NCBI RefSeq assembly: GCF_003952465.1
Contig: NZ_CP034448.1
Coordinates: 1,178,001 to 1,242,000 of the forward strand
Reading direction: 5' to 3'
Length of the DNA stretch: 64,000 nt
Origin: Mesorhizobium sp. M1B.F.Ca.ET.045.04.1.1
GTDB taxonomy: Bacteria; Pseudomonadota; Alphaproteobacteria; Rhizobiales; Rhizobiaceae
Below, piece by piece: positions 24,265 through 34,862 of this stretch. Under the pieces are notes generated by a model. The model made no database searches and had not been told where the DNA came from. It saw only the letters and a program-made list of their open reading frames with translations. The number at the start of each line of letters is the position of its first letter. The stretch's first letter is position 1. Position numbers and translations under genes: made by a program.

Positions 24265-24798
24265 ATGCGTATCGAAGCCGTGCCTACCGGGAAGAACCCG
24301 CCTGAGGACGTCAACGTCATCATCGAGGTGCCGATCGGCGGCGAACCGATCAAGTACGAGATGGACAAGGAGGCCGGCACGCTGTTCGTCGACCGCTTCC
24401 TGCACACCTCGATGCGCTATCCCGGCAATTACGGCTTCGTGCCGCATACGCTGTCGGGCGACGGCGACCCGATCGACGTTCTGGTCTGCAACACGCGCGC
24501 GCTGGTGCCGGGCTGCGTCATCAACGTGCGGCCGATCGGCGTGCTGATCATGGAAGACAATGCCGGCCAGGACGAGAAGGTGATCGCGGTTCCCTCGCCC
24601 AAGCTCACGCTGCGCTACGAGAACGTCACCGAATACACCCACCTGCCCGACATCACCCGCCAGCAGGTGCAGCATTTCTTCGAGCACTACAAGGATCTCG
24701 AGCCCGGCAAATGGGTCAAGATCGAGGGCTGGCACGATTCCAAATACGCCAAGAAGATGATCGTCGAAGCGATCGAGCGGGCGAAGGCGGCCAAGTAG
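24265..24798 (+). CDS. ppa: Inorganic pyrophosphatase
   Basis: A 177-residue family I soluble pyrophosphatase that hydrolyses PPi to phosphate. The signature DGDPIDVLV supplies the metal-binding aspartates. [12 protein letters not shown] and the C-terminal [20 protein letters not shown] are also typical. The start ATG follows GAGAGGGATTTGAGCC. It is an essential single-gene unit. Confidence 0.96.
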   Translation: MRIEAVPTGKNPPEDVNVIIEVPIGGEPIKYEMDKEAGTLFVDRFLHTSMRYPGNYGFVPHTLSGDGDPIDVLVCNTRALVPGCVINVRPIGVLIMEDNAGQDEKVIAVPSPKLTLRYENVTEYTHLPDITRQQVQHFFEHYKDLEPGKWVKIEGWHDSKYAKKMIVEAIERAKAAK

Positions 24799-24850
24799 GG
24801 CGAAGCGGTAGCCAATGCCGCAGCTACGGGGGCTTGGGCGAAGCCTTCAA

Positions 24851-25039
24851 CGTCGTCATCCTAGGGCGTAGCAGGAGCGCAGCTCCGTCGCGGAGACCCT
24901 AGGATCCATTCCGTGACCTTGGTCGAAGGTCGCGGCGGAACAGAATTCCTGCACCGTAGCAACGCCTTGATGTAACGGCATGGATCCTTGGGTCTGCGCC
25001 GCGTCGCTTCGCTCCTTGCTCCGCCAAGGATGACGAAGC
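24851..25039. repeat. Intergenic palindromic repeat, family C, copy 2
   Basis: One arm reads TCGTCATCCTAGGGCGTAGC then AGGATCCATTCCGTGACCTT. The other reads GGATCCTTGGGTCTGCGCCG and ends with TTGCTCCGCCAAGGATGACGA. It is a long imperfect palindrome of about 190 nt filling the gap between ppa and the frameshifted exported protein. Confidence 0.8.
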
Positions 25040-25064
25040 TGCGGACGCCTCGGCGAATCAAGCT

Positions 25065-25660
25065 CTAGTTATCCACCCGGCCGAAGTCCGGCACGTTGCC
25101 GATCACCTCGCGCTTGTCCTTGCCGCAGGCAAAACCCTTCGCCTTTTCGTCGGCGAGCTTGCGCGCCTGGTCGTTGGCCTGAGCATTGCCGGTGGCCAGC
25201 ACCAGGCCGACGGTGCAGCCTTCATGCTCCTCCGGCTGCGCGACCTTGGCGACGACCAGCACCTCGGTCGGCTTGTTCTCGTCTTCGGGGTTGCTGATCT
25301 CGCGGCGGTGAATGACCGCGAAGGGCACGGCCTTGTCGCCATTGGTTTCGATCCGCCACTCCACTCGACCTTCGGACCCGCGGTGTTGAGCCCGGAAAAG
25401 CTTTCCCAGACCGCGGTCATGTCGTCGGAAGGAAAGCCGTAATAGACGGACTCGCGGGCATCGTCATAGCCGATCAGCACCGGATAGCCGCGATAGCCCG
25501 CGCAGGCGAGGCTCGCCCAGTCACCGTCGCCTTCTTGCGCCTGGGCGTAGGTCACGCAGTCCTTCTTCCAGTCGAGATCGGTATAGGCGCTGGAAATATC
25601 GCCGGCATGGGCCGAGCCGCCGAGGACAGCAAGAATAGTAACAGCAAGCAGGACACGCAT
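25065..25660 (-). pseudogene. Exported protein of unknown function, frameshifted by a 5-bp duplication
   Basis: Two overlapping frames together encode one exported protein of about 196 residues. The first half starts at ATG 25660 after GGAGG with a signal (MRVLLAVTILAVLGGSAHAG) and runs to GLNTAGPKVEW. The second half continues from EWRIETNGDKAVPFAVIHRR to VIGNVPDFGRVDN. At the join the plus strand reads CCACTCCACT (25356-25365), a tandem duplication of five bases. Removing one copy restores a single frame (...KVEWRIETN...). The reading frame is otherwise intact, so the mutation is recent, or the duplication is an assembly error. No family is recognised. Confidence 0.8.
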
Positions 25661-25758
25661 TTTGCCAGGACCTCCGTTTTGCGCGGCAGCGTAGCGTCAA
25701 AACTCGCGGGGGCCTAGGGATGCCAGGTCGGCGCGGAGGGGGCAAATTGTCGAGGCCA

Positions 25759-25939
25759 GCGCTGCCCCTCACCTGCCTGCCGGCATCCTCTCCCCGTATA
25801 GTGACGGGGAGAGGGGCGCTCTCCTGGATGGTTTCGCCAACAGCCGGCGTTGCAGGAAAAGTGCCGAGGCAGCGGCCAGTTCCCTTCTCCCCGTCACTAT
25901 ACGGGGAGAAGGTGCCGGCAGGCGGATGAGGGGCAGCGC
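25759..25939. repeat. Intergenic palindromic repeat, family A, copy 2
   Basis: GCGCTGCCCCTCACCTGCCT then GCCGGCATCCTCTCCCCGTA at one end. The other end has CTCCCCGTCACTATACGGGGAG then GGTGCCGGCAGGCGGATGAG and GGGCAGCGC. It fills the 325-nt gap before the TetR gene; nothing else is seen there. Confidence 0.88.
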
Positions 25940-25985
25940 GGGCGCTGAGAATTGGCCGCAGTCAAACGGTTCGTCGGCGGAACCG

Positions 25986-26603
25986 CTATTTCTTCAAGCT
26001 CGCTTCAATCAGCAGATCGGCGTTGCGGGCGACCGACGCCGCCGGTCCGCCGAGGCCGAACAACTGGCCGCTGATATAGGCGCCCTCGATGAGGAGCAGC
26101 AGTCCGTCGCCGAGCGTGTCGGAATCGCCGGCGCCCATTGCCGCCGCCATGGCGCGCAGACGCCGGCGCAGTTCGACTTTGTTGTTCTCGCTCACCACCC
26201 GCGCGGGATGCCCGTGCTCGGGATATTCGACCGCCGCGTTGGTCATGCCGCAGCCGCGATAGTCCGGTTTCTGCGTGCGCTTGCCGACGCGGGTCAGGAA
26301 GGCGACGATCTGCGCGCGCGGATTGCCCGGATGCGCGTCGACGGCTTCGTCGAAACGCTCCCAGAATTCGAGGTCATACTTGCGCAGATAAGAGGCGGCG
26401 AGCTCGTCCTTCGACGGGAAGGTACGGTAGAGGCTGGGCTTGGTGACGCCGGCGCGCCTGACGATCTCGTCGACGCCGATCGCCCGGATGCCTTCGCGAT
26501 AGAACAGGTCACGCGCCACGTCGAGTATCTTGTCGGCGGCCTTCGGTGCCGGCGCGGCGGGAACCTCGTTCATCGACGCTTCAATTTTATTGTCCGATGA
26601 CAT
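25986..26603 (-). CDS. TetR family transcriptional regulator
   Basis: A 205-residue regulator with an N-terminal helix-turn-helix (ILDVARDLFYREGIRAIGVDEIVRRAGVTKPSLYRTFPSKDELAASYLRKY) and a C-terminal ligand domain. It is divergent from an MFS transporter, and a perfect 18-bp inverted repeat lies between them, so it probably represses both genes and is relieved by a transported compound. The usual TetR length and fold are present; the inducer is unknown. Confidence 0.93.
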   Translation of the reverse strand: MSSDNKIEASMNEVPAAPAPKAADKILDVARDLFYREGIRAIGVDEIVRRAGVTKPSLYRTFPSKDELAASYLRKYDLEFWERFDEAVDAHPGNPRAQIVAFLTRVGKRTQKPDYRGCGMTNAAVEYPEHGHPARVVSENNKVELRRRLRAMAAAMGAGDSDTLGDGLLLLIEGAYISGQLFGLGGPAASVARNADLLIEASLKK

Positions 26604-26623
26604 CCAACAAACTCGCTTGACAA

Positions 26624-26682
26624 TGTTACTGACCGGTACGTATGTATGGCGTCATTCCATTGCAACGTACCGGTCAGTAACA
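26624..26682. promoter_or_regulatory. Operator-like inverted repeat between TetR and MFS genes
   Basis: Two perfect 18-nt arms, TGTTACTGACCGGTACGT (26624-26641) and ACGTACCGGTCAGTAACA (26665-26682), are separated by 23 nt. Each arm contains GACCGGTAC-type partial symmetry, so each may bind one regulator dimer. The right arm runs into the preferred ATG of the MFS gene at 26682, so bound regulator would block initiation as well as transcription. Confidence 0.8.
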
Positions 26683-27965
26683 TGATAGCTCAGTCCCGCC
26701 CGTTTGGCCAGCGCTACGCCTTCGTCGTCGTTGCCGTCATCTTCGTCTGCCTGCTGATCGCCGCCGGGCTCCGCTCCGCGCCCTCCGTCATGATGCTGCC
26801 GCTGGAAGAAAGCTTTGGATGGCGGCGCGACGTCATCTCGATGGCCGCCGGCGTCGGCATCCTGCTCTATGGTCTCACCGGTCCGTTCGCGGCGGCGCTG
26901 ATGGAGCGGATCGGGCTGCGCCGCACGCTGCTTGCCGCGCTGCTGATCATGTCGGGCTCGACGGCGCTCAGCCTGCTGATGACCGAGCCCTGGCATCTCT
27001 TCATCACCTGGGGCGTGTTTTCCGGCATCGGCTCGGGCGCGGTGGCGAGCGTGCTCGGCGCGACGATCGTCAATCGCTGGTTCAAGACCAATCGCGGTCT
27101 GGTGATGGGGCTGATGTCGGCCTCCAGCGCCACCGGCATGCTGGTGTTCCTGCCTTTGATCGCCTCGCTGGCCCAGGCCGGCGGCTGGAAGCCGGTGGCG
27201 ATCGCCGTGGCGCTGGCAACGGCCGCGCTGATCCCGCTCGTCCTCCTGCTGGTGCCGGAGCGTCCGGCCTCGATCGGCCAGGTGCGCTTCGGCGCCGACG
27301 CGGACGACGTGCCGCCGGTTTCGCCGGCCTCGCAAGGCAATTTCCTGGCGCATACGCTCAACACGCTGCGCCGCGCGGCAGGTACCAGGGTGTTCTGGTA
27401 TCTCTTCGCCACATTCTTCGTCTGCGGCTTCACCACCAACGGTCTCGTCGGCACGCATCTCATCGCCTTTTGCGGCGACATGGGCATCGGCGAGGTGCAG
27501 GCGGCCGGGCTCTTATCGATGATGGGCATCTTCGACCTGATCGGCACGACGCTGTCCGGCTGGCTCACCGACCGCTTCGATCCGCGCAAGCTGCTCGGTG
27601 TCTATTATGCCGTGCGCGGCCTGTCGCTGATCTATCTGCCCTATTCGGGCTTCTCGGCGGTCAGCCTGATCATCTTCGCCGTGCTCTATGGGCTCGACTG
27701 GATCGCCACGGTGCCGCCGACGCTGCGGCTCGCCAACGAAGCCTTCGGCGACCGCAGCGGCCCGATCGTCTTCGGCTGGATCGTCGCCGGCCACCAGGTG
27801 GGTGCGGCCGCGGCTGCTGCCTTCGGCGGCACGATGCGGGAATTGCAGGGCAACTACGAGCTTGCGTTCATGATCGCGGGTATGACGGGTATCGCGGCGG
27901 CCTGTATCTCGCTGTTGATCAATACCACCAAGCCGGCTTTCGAACCGGAGCCGCAAGCGGCTTGA
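26682..27965 (+). CDS. MFS transporter, likely TetR-controlled
   Basis: A 427-residue major facilitator with 12 hydrophobic segments. The loop 2-3 region (ALMERIGLRRTLLAALLIMSG) and the MNRWF-like segment IVNRWFKTNRGLVMGLMSASSATG are typical of the monocarboxylate/oxalate-formate antiporter branch. Substrate and direction are not known. The start is taken as ATG 26682 at the edge of the operator; an ATG at 26646 inside the palindrome spacer would add 12 residues, and neither has a good ribosome site. Confidence 0.85.
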   Translation: MIAQSRPFGQRYAFVVVAVIFVCLLIAAGLRSAPSVMMLPLEESFGWRRDVISMAAGVGILLYGLTGPFAAALMERIGLRRTLLAALLIMSGSTALSLLMTEPWHLFITWGVFSGIGSGAVASVLGATIVNRWFKTNRGLVMGLMSASSATGMLVFLPLIASLAQAGGWKPVAIAVALATAALIPLVLLLVPERPASIGQVRFGADADDVPPVSPASQGNFLAHTLNTLRRAAGTRVFWYLFATFFVCGFTTNGLVGTHLIAFCGDMGIGEVQAAGLLSMMGIFDLIGTTLSGWLTDRFDPRKLLGVYYAVRGLSLIYLPYSGFSAVSLIIFAVLYGLDWIATVPPTLRLANEAFGDRSGPIVFGWIVAGHQVGAAAAAAFGGTMRELQGNYELAFMIAGMTGIAAACISLLINTTKPAFEPEPQAA

Positions 27966-27973
27966 GGTGGCTT

Positions 27974-28125
27974 AATCTCCCCCCTCGGGGGAGATGGCCG
28001 CGGAGCGGCCAGAGGGGGTCGGGCCGACCGGGCTCGGCCTACTGCTGCGAAGGGGGGTTGGCACTCCACGCGAGGCGACCCCCTCTGTCGCCTTCGGCGA
28101 CATCTCCCCCTCGAGGGGGGAGATC
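27974..28125. repeat. Intergenic palindromic repeat, family B, copy 3
   Basis: AATCTCCCCCCTCGGGGGAG with GATGGCCGCGGAGCGGCC and AGAGGGGGTCG on the left. CGACCCCCTCTGTCGCCTTC and ATCTCCCCCTCGAGGGGGGAGAT lie on the right. It occupies the gap between the MFS gene and the phoD-like gene. Confidence 0.85.
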
Positions 28126-28223
28126 ACCTGTTCACTGTTATCAAAACTTCATGGTTCCGATATGCGCCTGAAACATTGAGGCGAGAGCTTGGCGGTCCCG
28201 TTCAACGCCATCCGGAGACAGCC

Positions 28224-29798
28224 ATGAACAAGCTCTCGTTGACCCGCCGCGCTTTCGTCACCTCAGCCAGCGCCTTTGGCCTTGTCGGCGCCTCCGGTCT
28301 CGCGCTGCCCTACTATTCGCGCGCCAGCCAGCGCCCGGCCTTCACCCACGGTGTCCAGTCCGGCGACGTCGACGCCACCTCCGGCATGGTCTGGACCCGC
28401 ACCGACCGCCCGGCGCGCGTCATGTACGAAGTGTCGACGACTGAGAGCTTTTCCGATGCGACGAGGCTTGCGCCGATCGATACCTCGCCGGCCAGCGACT
28501 ATACGGTAAAGCGGCTGCTCACCGACCTCGCCTCCGACCAGGACATTTTTTACCGCATGGTCGCCGCCGACCTTTCCGACATCAACGCCGTCTCCGAGCC
28601 GATCGTCGGCCGTTTCCGCACCGCGCCGGCCTCCAAGCGCGACGTGCGCTTCGCCTGGTCGGGCGATACCGCCGGTCAGGGCTGGGGCATCGACGACATC
28701 GGCATGAAGACCTACTCCACCATCGCCAAGCACACGCCCGACTTCTTCCTGCATTCCGGCGATACGATCTATGCCGACGGCGCCATGAAGGACGAGGTCG
28801 ATCTGCCCGGCGGCGGCAAGTGGAAAAACGTCGTCATGGTCGACGGCAAGCGCAAGGTCGCCGAGACGCTGGACGAATACCGCGACCAGTGGAAGTACAA
28901 CATGATGGACAAGCACGTGTTGGGTCTCTCCGCCATCTGCCCGACCTTCTACCAGTGGGACGACCACGAGGTGCTGAACAACTGGTCGGATTCGAAGGAT
29001 CTCACCGCGGACAACCGCTACAGCGAAAAATCCATCCATGTGCTGGCGGCCCGCGCGGCGCGCGCTTTCCATGAGATGACGACGATCCGCTACGAGCCGT
29101 CGGAGCCCGGTCGCGTCTACCGCAAGATCGCCCACGGGCCGTTGCTCGACGTCTTCTTCCTCGACATGCGCTCCTATCGCGGTCCCAACGGCCCCGGCAT
29201 GGAAGAGACGCTGACGCCGAAGTCGCGCATGCTCGGCGAGCAGCAGACGCAGTGGCTGAAGCGCGAGCTGGCGAATTCCAAGGCGACCTGGAAGATCATC
29301 GCCGCCGACATGCCGCTCGGCCTCGTCGTCTGGAACGATGCCGCCAAGAAGGCCGGTGCCGAGGCGGTCAGCAACGGCGACAATGGCGCGCCGAAGGGCC
29401 GCGAGCTCGAATTCGCCGATCTGCTGCGCTACATCAAGAACGCCGGCATCACCAACACGGTGTGGCTCACCGCTGACGTCCACTATACGGCGGCGCATTA
29501 CTACAACCCCGACAAGGCCCAGTTCCAGGATTTCAACCCGTTCTGGGAGTTCGTCTCCGGCCCGATCCACGCTGGCACGTTCGGCCCCAACGACCTCGAC
29601 ATGACGTTTGGTCCGGAGCTGAAGTTCATCAAGGCGCCGACCGCCGAGCAGGGCCAGAACCTGCCGCCGTCGGCCGGGCTGCAATTCTTCGGGCTGGTCG
29701 ATATTTCCGGCGCCACCGAGCAGCTCACCGTGCGGCTGATGGATCGCGACGACAACGAGCTCTACAAGGTGACGCTCGACCCGGTGCGGTCGGCGTAG
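28224..29798 (+). CDS. phoD: PhoD-type alkaline phosphatase / phosphodiesterase
   Basis: A 524-residue Tat-exported enzyme; the ATG at 28224 follows CCGGAGACAGCC and opens the twin-arginine signal SLTRRAFVTSASAFGLVG. PhoD features in order are GVQSGDVDATSGMVWTR (N-terminal domain), FAWSGDTAGQGWG, LHSGDTIYADG, WDDHEVLNNW, DMRSYRG and TADVHYTAAHYY. These place metal-binding Asp, Asn and His residues. The enzyme releases phosphate from phosphodiesters or wall polymers in the periplasm. Induction by phosphate limitation is typical, but no Pho box was identified. Confidence 0.93.
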   Translation: MNKLSLTRRAFVTSASAFGLVGASGLALPYYSRASQRPAFTHGVQSGDVDATSGMVWTRTDRPARVMYEVSTTESFSDATRLAPIDTSPASDYTVKRLLTDLASDQDIFYRMVAADLSDINAVSEPIVGRFRTAPASKRDVRFAWSGDTAGQGWGIDDIGMKTYSTIAKHTPDFFLHSGDTIYADGAMKDEVDLPGGGKWKNVVMVDGKRKVAETLDEYRDQWKYNMMDKHVLGLSAICPTFYQWDDHEVLNNWSDSKDLTADNRYSEKSIHVLAARAARAFHEMTTIRYEPSEPGRVYRKIAHGPLLDVFFLDMRSYRGPNGPGMEETLTPKSRMLGEQQTQWLKRELANSKATWKIIAADMPLGLVVWNDAAKKAGAEAVSNGDNGAPKGRELEFADLLRYIKNAGITNTVWLTADVHYTAAHYYNPDKAQFQDFNPFWEFVSGPIHAGTFGPNDLDMTFGPELKFIKAPTAEQGQNLPPSAGLQFFGLVDISGATEQLTVRLMDRDDNELYKVTLDPVRSA

Positions 29799-29820
29799 GT
29801 TGGATAGGTAGGCGCGAGGC

Positions 29821-29976
29821 ACCCCCCTCTGTCCTGCCGGACATCTCCCCCGCAAGGGGGGAGATTGGCAGCTCCGCCGGCAGCGCTTTTTCTGCGAAGT
29901 CGGCGATTGGCGAAAGCCGGGACGACATCTGATCTCCCCCCTTGCGGAGGAGATGCCTGGCAGGGCAGAGGGGGGT
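29821..29976. repeat. Intergenic palindromic repeat, family B, copy 4
   Basis: Begins ACCCCCCTCTGTCCTGCCGG and ATCTCCCCCGCAAGGGGGGAGAT; ends with ATCTCCCCCCTTGCGGAGGAGAT and CCTGGCAGGGCAGAGGGGGG. It lies between the convergent phoD and small exported protein genes. Confidence 0.85.
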
Positions 29977-30016
29977 GTGCCGGAGTGCTAGCCTTGCCAG
30001 CAAGCCGTCGCGAAGA

Positions 30017-30304
30017 TCAATCCGGATAGCAGGTCGCTGGAACGTTCGGCCAGACGGCGCTGTCGCAGTTGGCCGCCTTCTGCCGCTGCTTGAAGGCGGC
30101 GCTGACCGGGCCGGTGACGATCGGGTCGACACCGTCAGGGGCGTCGGCGAACATCTGCTGCGCGGTCTTGGCGTCGGGCGGCGAGATCGGGTCGGCTTCC
30201 CTCAGCGCCGCCGCCGACTGCGCGGCGCCGGCCGCGACCAGCACGCCAAGCGCTGCCCACGCGAAAACCGGACGCAATCTGGACATCTGATCGGTCATGA
30301 ACAT
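30017..30304 (-). CDS. Small exported protein, unknown function
   Basis: A 95-residue frame (or 93 from ATG 30298) with a hydrophobic signal-like segment (FAWAALGVLVAAGAAQSAAA). The mature part has a Pro/Asp-rich region and two cysteines near the end (ANCDSAVWPNVPATCYPD) that could form a disulfide. It looks like the small periplasmic proteins common in rhizobia. No ribosome site is strong. It is divergent from typA. Confidence 0.6.
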   Translation of the reverse strand: MFMTDQMSRLRPVFAWAALGVLVAAGAAQSAAALREADPISPPDAKTAQQMFADAPDGVDPIVTGPVSAAFKQRQKAANCDSAVWPNVPATCYPD

Positions 30305-30499
30305 CGAACTGTCCGGCCCCTCAAAGGTTCCGCCTTGGTTAACAGAATCATTTCACACCAAGACGTTTAAGAATCAGTGACCATGTATTTGGGGTGGGGC
30401 CTCCCCTTTCGCAATTGCGAAAAACCTTGTATGAGCCGCGCAACCGAAAAAGGCGGCGCTTTTGGGCCTGCTGCCTGCAACGCTCCCGAGACCAGACAA

Positions 30500-32329
<1,830 letters not shown>

Positions 32330-32353
32330 GTTTTTTTCGTAAGCAGTCATAAA

Positions 32354-32373
32354 GGGAGCGAGTTGTCGCTCCC
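32354..32373. terminator. Bidirectional hairpin terminator between typA and DUF1062
   Basis: An 8-bp perfect stem GGGAGCGA/TCGCTCCC with a 4-nt loop, flanked by AAA on the left and a pyrimidine tract ending in TTT on the right. It sits between the convergent typA and DUF1062 genes and can serve both strands. Confidence 0.65.
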
Positions 32374-32386
32374 TCCCCCTTTCATT

Positions 32387-33013
32387 TCATACGCTTGCGG
32401 CCGAGAGGATGGCGTCGCGGTCGGCCTCGCCGGTAAGGTCGATGCGGACCGCCGTGCTGTTGCGCGCCGGCTTGCGCAAAGCTTTGGTGTTGCCCGGTTC
32501 GATGACGAGCCGCTTTTGCTCTTCCCAGCCCTGCAGCCTCGACCGGGAGACGCCCAGTTCGCCTGCAAGCAAGCGGTCGAGCCGCAGGGGCGTTGCGGCG
32601 TCGAGCCTAAGCTCAAGTCGAAGCGCGGTCGCGCTTTCCGGACTGCCATCCAGCAGCTCTTTTCGGATCGCGACGTCAGCAAATTCCTCGATCCGGCCAA
32701 TCCGATTTCTGAGCGCCACGGCATCGAAGGCGTGGTTGTGGATAAGCGCCGGATCGTTGCCTTCGAGCGCCGCCAGCAGTGCCGGCTCGATGTCGTACCG
32801 ATTTCGCCGTTCCAGAATGGTGAAATTCCAGGAGTTGTCGCACTCCGCGCAGCGGTAGATCAGCCAGGCGTCGATGCGCTTGCCGTTGGCGTTGACACGG
32901 AATTTGCTGCTGCACCGATAAGGTCTGACGCCGCCGCAGTGGTTGCAGTTGATGAGAGGTCGAGGCGCGATTGCGGGCGCGATCGCCCAGCGAATACGCA
33001 GATATTGAGACAT
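32387..33013 (-). CDS. DUF1062 domain protein with zinc-ribbon-like cysteines
   Basis: A 208-residue protein with two CxxC pairs in the N-terminal part (CNHCGG and CAEC), which probably bind zinc. An S4-like segment (LRLDRLLAGELGVSRSRLQGWEEQKRLVI) near residues 140-170 suggests RNA contact. The layout fits the DUF1062 family, whose function is unknown. The ribosome site GGGAAGGGCC precedes ATG 33013. In the 646-nt gap on its far side only repeat A3 is recognisable. Confidence 0.8.
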   Translation of the reverse strand: MSQYLRIRWAIAPAIAPRPLINCNHCGGVRPYRCSSKFRVNANGKRIDAWLIYRCAECDNSWNFTILERRNRYDIEPALLAALEGNDPALIHNHAFDAVALRNRIGRIEEFADVAIRKELLDGSPESATALRLELRLDAATPLRLDRLLAGELGVSRSRLQGWEEQKRLVIEPGNTKALRKPARNSTAVRIDLTGEADRDAILSAASV

Positions 33014-33373
33014 GCCGGTAGGCCCTTCCCGTCGGGAAGTCCGTCAGGCCGGCAATGTCCGAGATGCCCGCGCGGGCACGGTGTGGCGAAAAGCTGTTTT
33101 GTTAGAAGTCAGGCGTCCGCACGCGGGTCGCGAGCGACGGCGGTCAGCAATGCCAAACCGGTCTCGAAACCGCCGCCTGAAGAACACATGAAAAATGATG
33201 CGGGCGCCGCCAATGCTGCGCCTGCGGTGCTTTCGGGGAGTAGACGAGACCGGCGGTTACTGAGGCAAAGTCAGGCTCGAAATGGATGAAGGGTGAGCTC
33301 TTTTAGCGGTGAGGTGGCGGAGGGGCAAGGACCGACAGGGCGACGGATCGGCTCAACTCATTCTCGAACGCCG

Positions 33374-33553
33374 GCGCTGCCCCTCATCCGCCTGCCGGCA
33401 CCTTCTCCCCGTATAGTGACGGGGAGAAGGGGAGGACGCGGCTTTTGCGCCCTTCCTCGCGGCGCTGACGGTTGGCGAAATCAATGATGAGAGCGTCCCT
33501 CTCCCCGTCATTATACGGGGAGAGGATGCCGGCAGGCAGGTGAGGGGCGGCGC
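33374..33553. repeat. Intergenic palindromic repeat, family A, copy 3
   Basis: GCGCTGCCCCTCATCCGCCT and CTCCCCGTATAGTGACGGGGAG on the left. CTCCCCGTCATTATACGGGGAG and GGATGCCGGCAGGCAGGTGA lie on the right. It is in the middle of the 33014-33659 gap; the flanking 33014-33373 stretch shows no supported gene. Confidence 0.88.
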
Positions 33554-33659
33554 CGACGCTATTTCAGAGGGACAAAACAACCGCTGGTCGCAGGTGCCTC
33601 TTCGTTGGCTGCGGCTCACCCGGCACGTCGGCCGCGGCGATCGCCGACGCTCCTGAGTG

Positions 33660-33983
33660 TCACATCATCTCGATGATCGGCGCGATCTCGACACTGAAGG
33701 CCGGGTTCGTCAGGATCGGGCAATCCCTGGCCTTGGCGACGGCATCGTCGATGTCCTTCGCCTCGACGATCGTATAGCCGGCGGTCGGGTTGCTGCCGCC
33801 ATTGTTCTCGACCGTGCCGCCGGACAGCACCGTTTTCGACATGCCGACAGGATTGCCGCCGTCGACGACCGCGGAGCCGAGCTTGTCGTACCAGCCGGTC
33901 CAGGCGTCCATCGCCGCTTTCCGCTCGGCTTCCTCGGTCGGCATTTTGCCGGAGCCATGATAGACATAGAGATATTTCGCCAT
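33660..33983 (-). CDS. YCII-related domain protein
   Basis: A 107-residue protein from ATG 33983, just after GGAGGAGAGC. It has the YCII/DGPF pattern: AKYLYVYHGSG at the start, then AMDAWTGWYDKLGSAVVDGGNPVG and a C-terminal GYTIVEAKDIDDAVAKARDCPIL. Such small ferredoxin-like-fold proteins often accompany ECF sigma factors or act as enzymes on small aromatics. Neither context is present here. Confidence 0.8.
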   Translation of the reverse strand: MAKYLYVYHGSGKMPTEEAERKAAMDAWTGWYDKLGSAVVDGGNPVGMSKTVLSGGTVENNGGSNPTAGYTIVEAKDIDDAVAKARDCPILTNPAFSVEIAPIIEMM

Positions 33984-34168
33984 GCTCTCCTCCATTTTTG
34001 GCGGCGTCGAACCGGCATGCGGCCACGCCGCCCGTCGATATGCGGCCATGCGCAATCGTTGATATGCGGCTATGGCCCCAACATGCGGCTATGCCGCGAT
34101 CGTTGATCATCGGACCAAACGGCGGGGCGGGCAATGAAAAATTCGAAGTAGCTAATGTAATATCGGCT

Positions 34169-34730
34169 TCACCGCGCCATGGCGTGATATTCGGGGTTCG
34201 GCCGCATGTCGACCGCGGCCGCCACTCGGTTCGACATGTTGAAGAAGGCGGCGGTCGAGGCGATGTCCCAGATGTCTCGATCGGAGAAGCCGGCCTGCCG
34301 CAGGGCGGCGCGGTCGGCCTCGACGATTTTGCCGGCTCCTCCGTCAGCTTGACCGCGAATTCGAGCATCGCGCGCTGGCGAGGGGCAGGTCGGCGGCGCG
34401 GAAGTTCATCACCATCATCTCGCCGAGCGCAGGCTCGCCCGACAGTTGCCGCACCGCCGCGCCATGCGCGGTCAGGCAGTAGAAGCACTGATTGATCGAG
34501 GAGACGGCGACCGCGATCATTTCGCGCTCCAGCTTCGACAGGCCGGAATCGCCCAGCATCAGGTCGTTGTACATGTCGGTGAAGGCGCGCAGCTTCTTCT
34601 CGTCGAAGGCGTAGGCCAGAAGCACGTTGGGCACGAGGCCGAGCTTCTCCTCGCATTTGGCGAAATAGGCTTTCGTGGCCTCGCTGAGCTCCGCCTGGAC
34701 CAGGTCGAGCGCGGTAATCCTGTCGGTCAT
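34169..34730 (-). pseudogene. AhpD/carboxymuconolactone decarboxylase-type protein with two frameshifts
   Basis: The first 120 codons, from ATG 34730 after GAGGAGAACG, encode an AhpD-like peroxidase-related protein with the redox pair CFYC followed by LTAHGAA. The frame then breaks. The continuation MLEFAVKLTEEPAK lies in a second frame, and DRAALRQAGFSDRDIWDIAS... to NPEYHAMAR lies in a third. Both breaks fit loss of one base from a five-base run: G run at 34382-34385 and T run at 34327-34330 on the plus strand. Restoring both gives a normal protein of about 188 residues. It is either a recent pseudogene or an intact gene with homopolymer sequencing errors. Confidence 0.8.
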
Positions 34731-34862
34731 GATCGTTCTCCTCGCGGGGGCGGCGATGGCATCGGTTCGATTTTTTTAAAGCGTCGTCAAACCTTTGTCG
34801 CCAAACAGCGGTCATCTGGCTACCATAGTCGCAAAAGCATGCCACGGGAGGGAATTGGCGTC

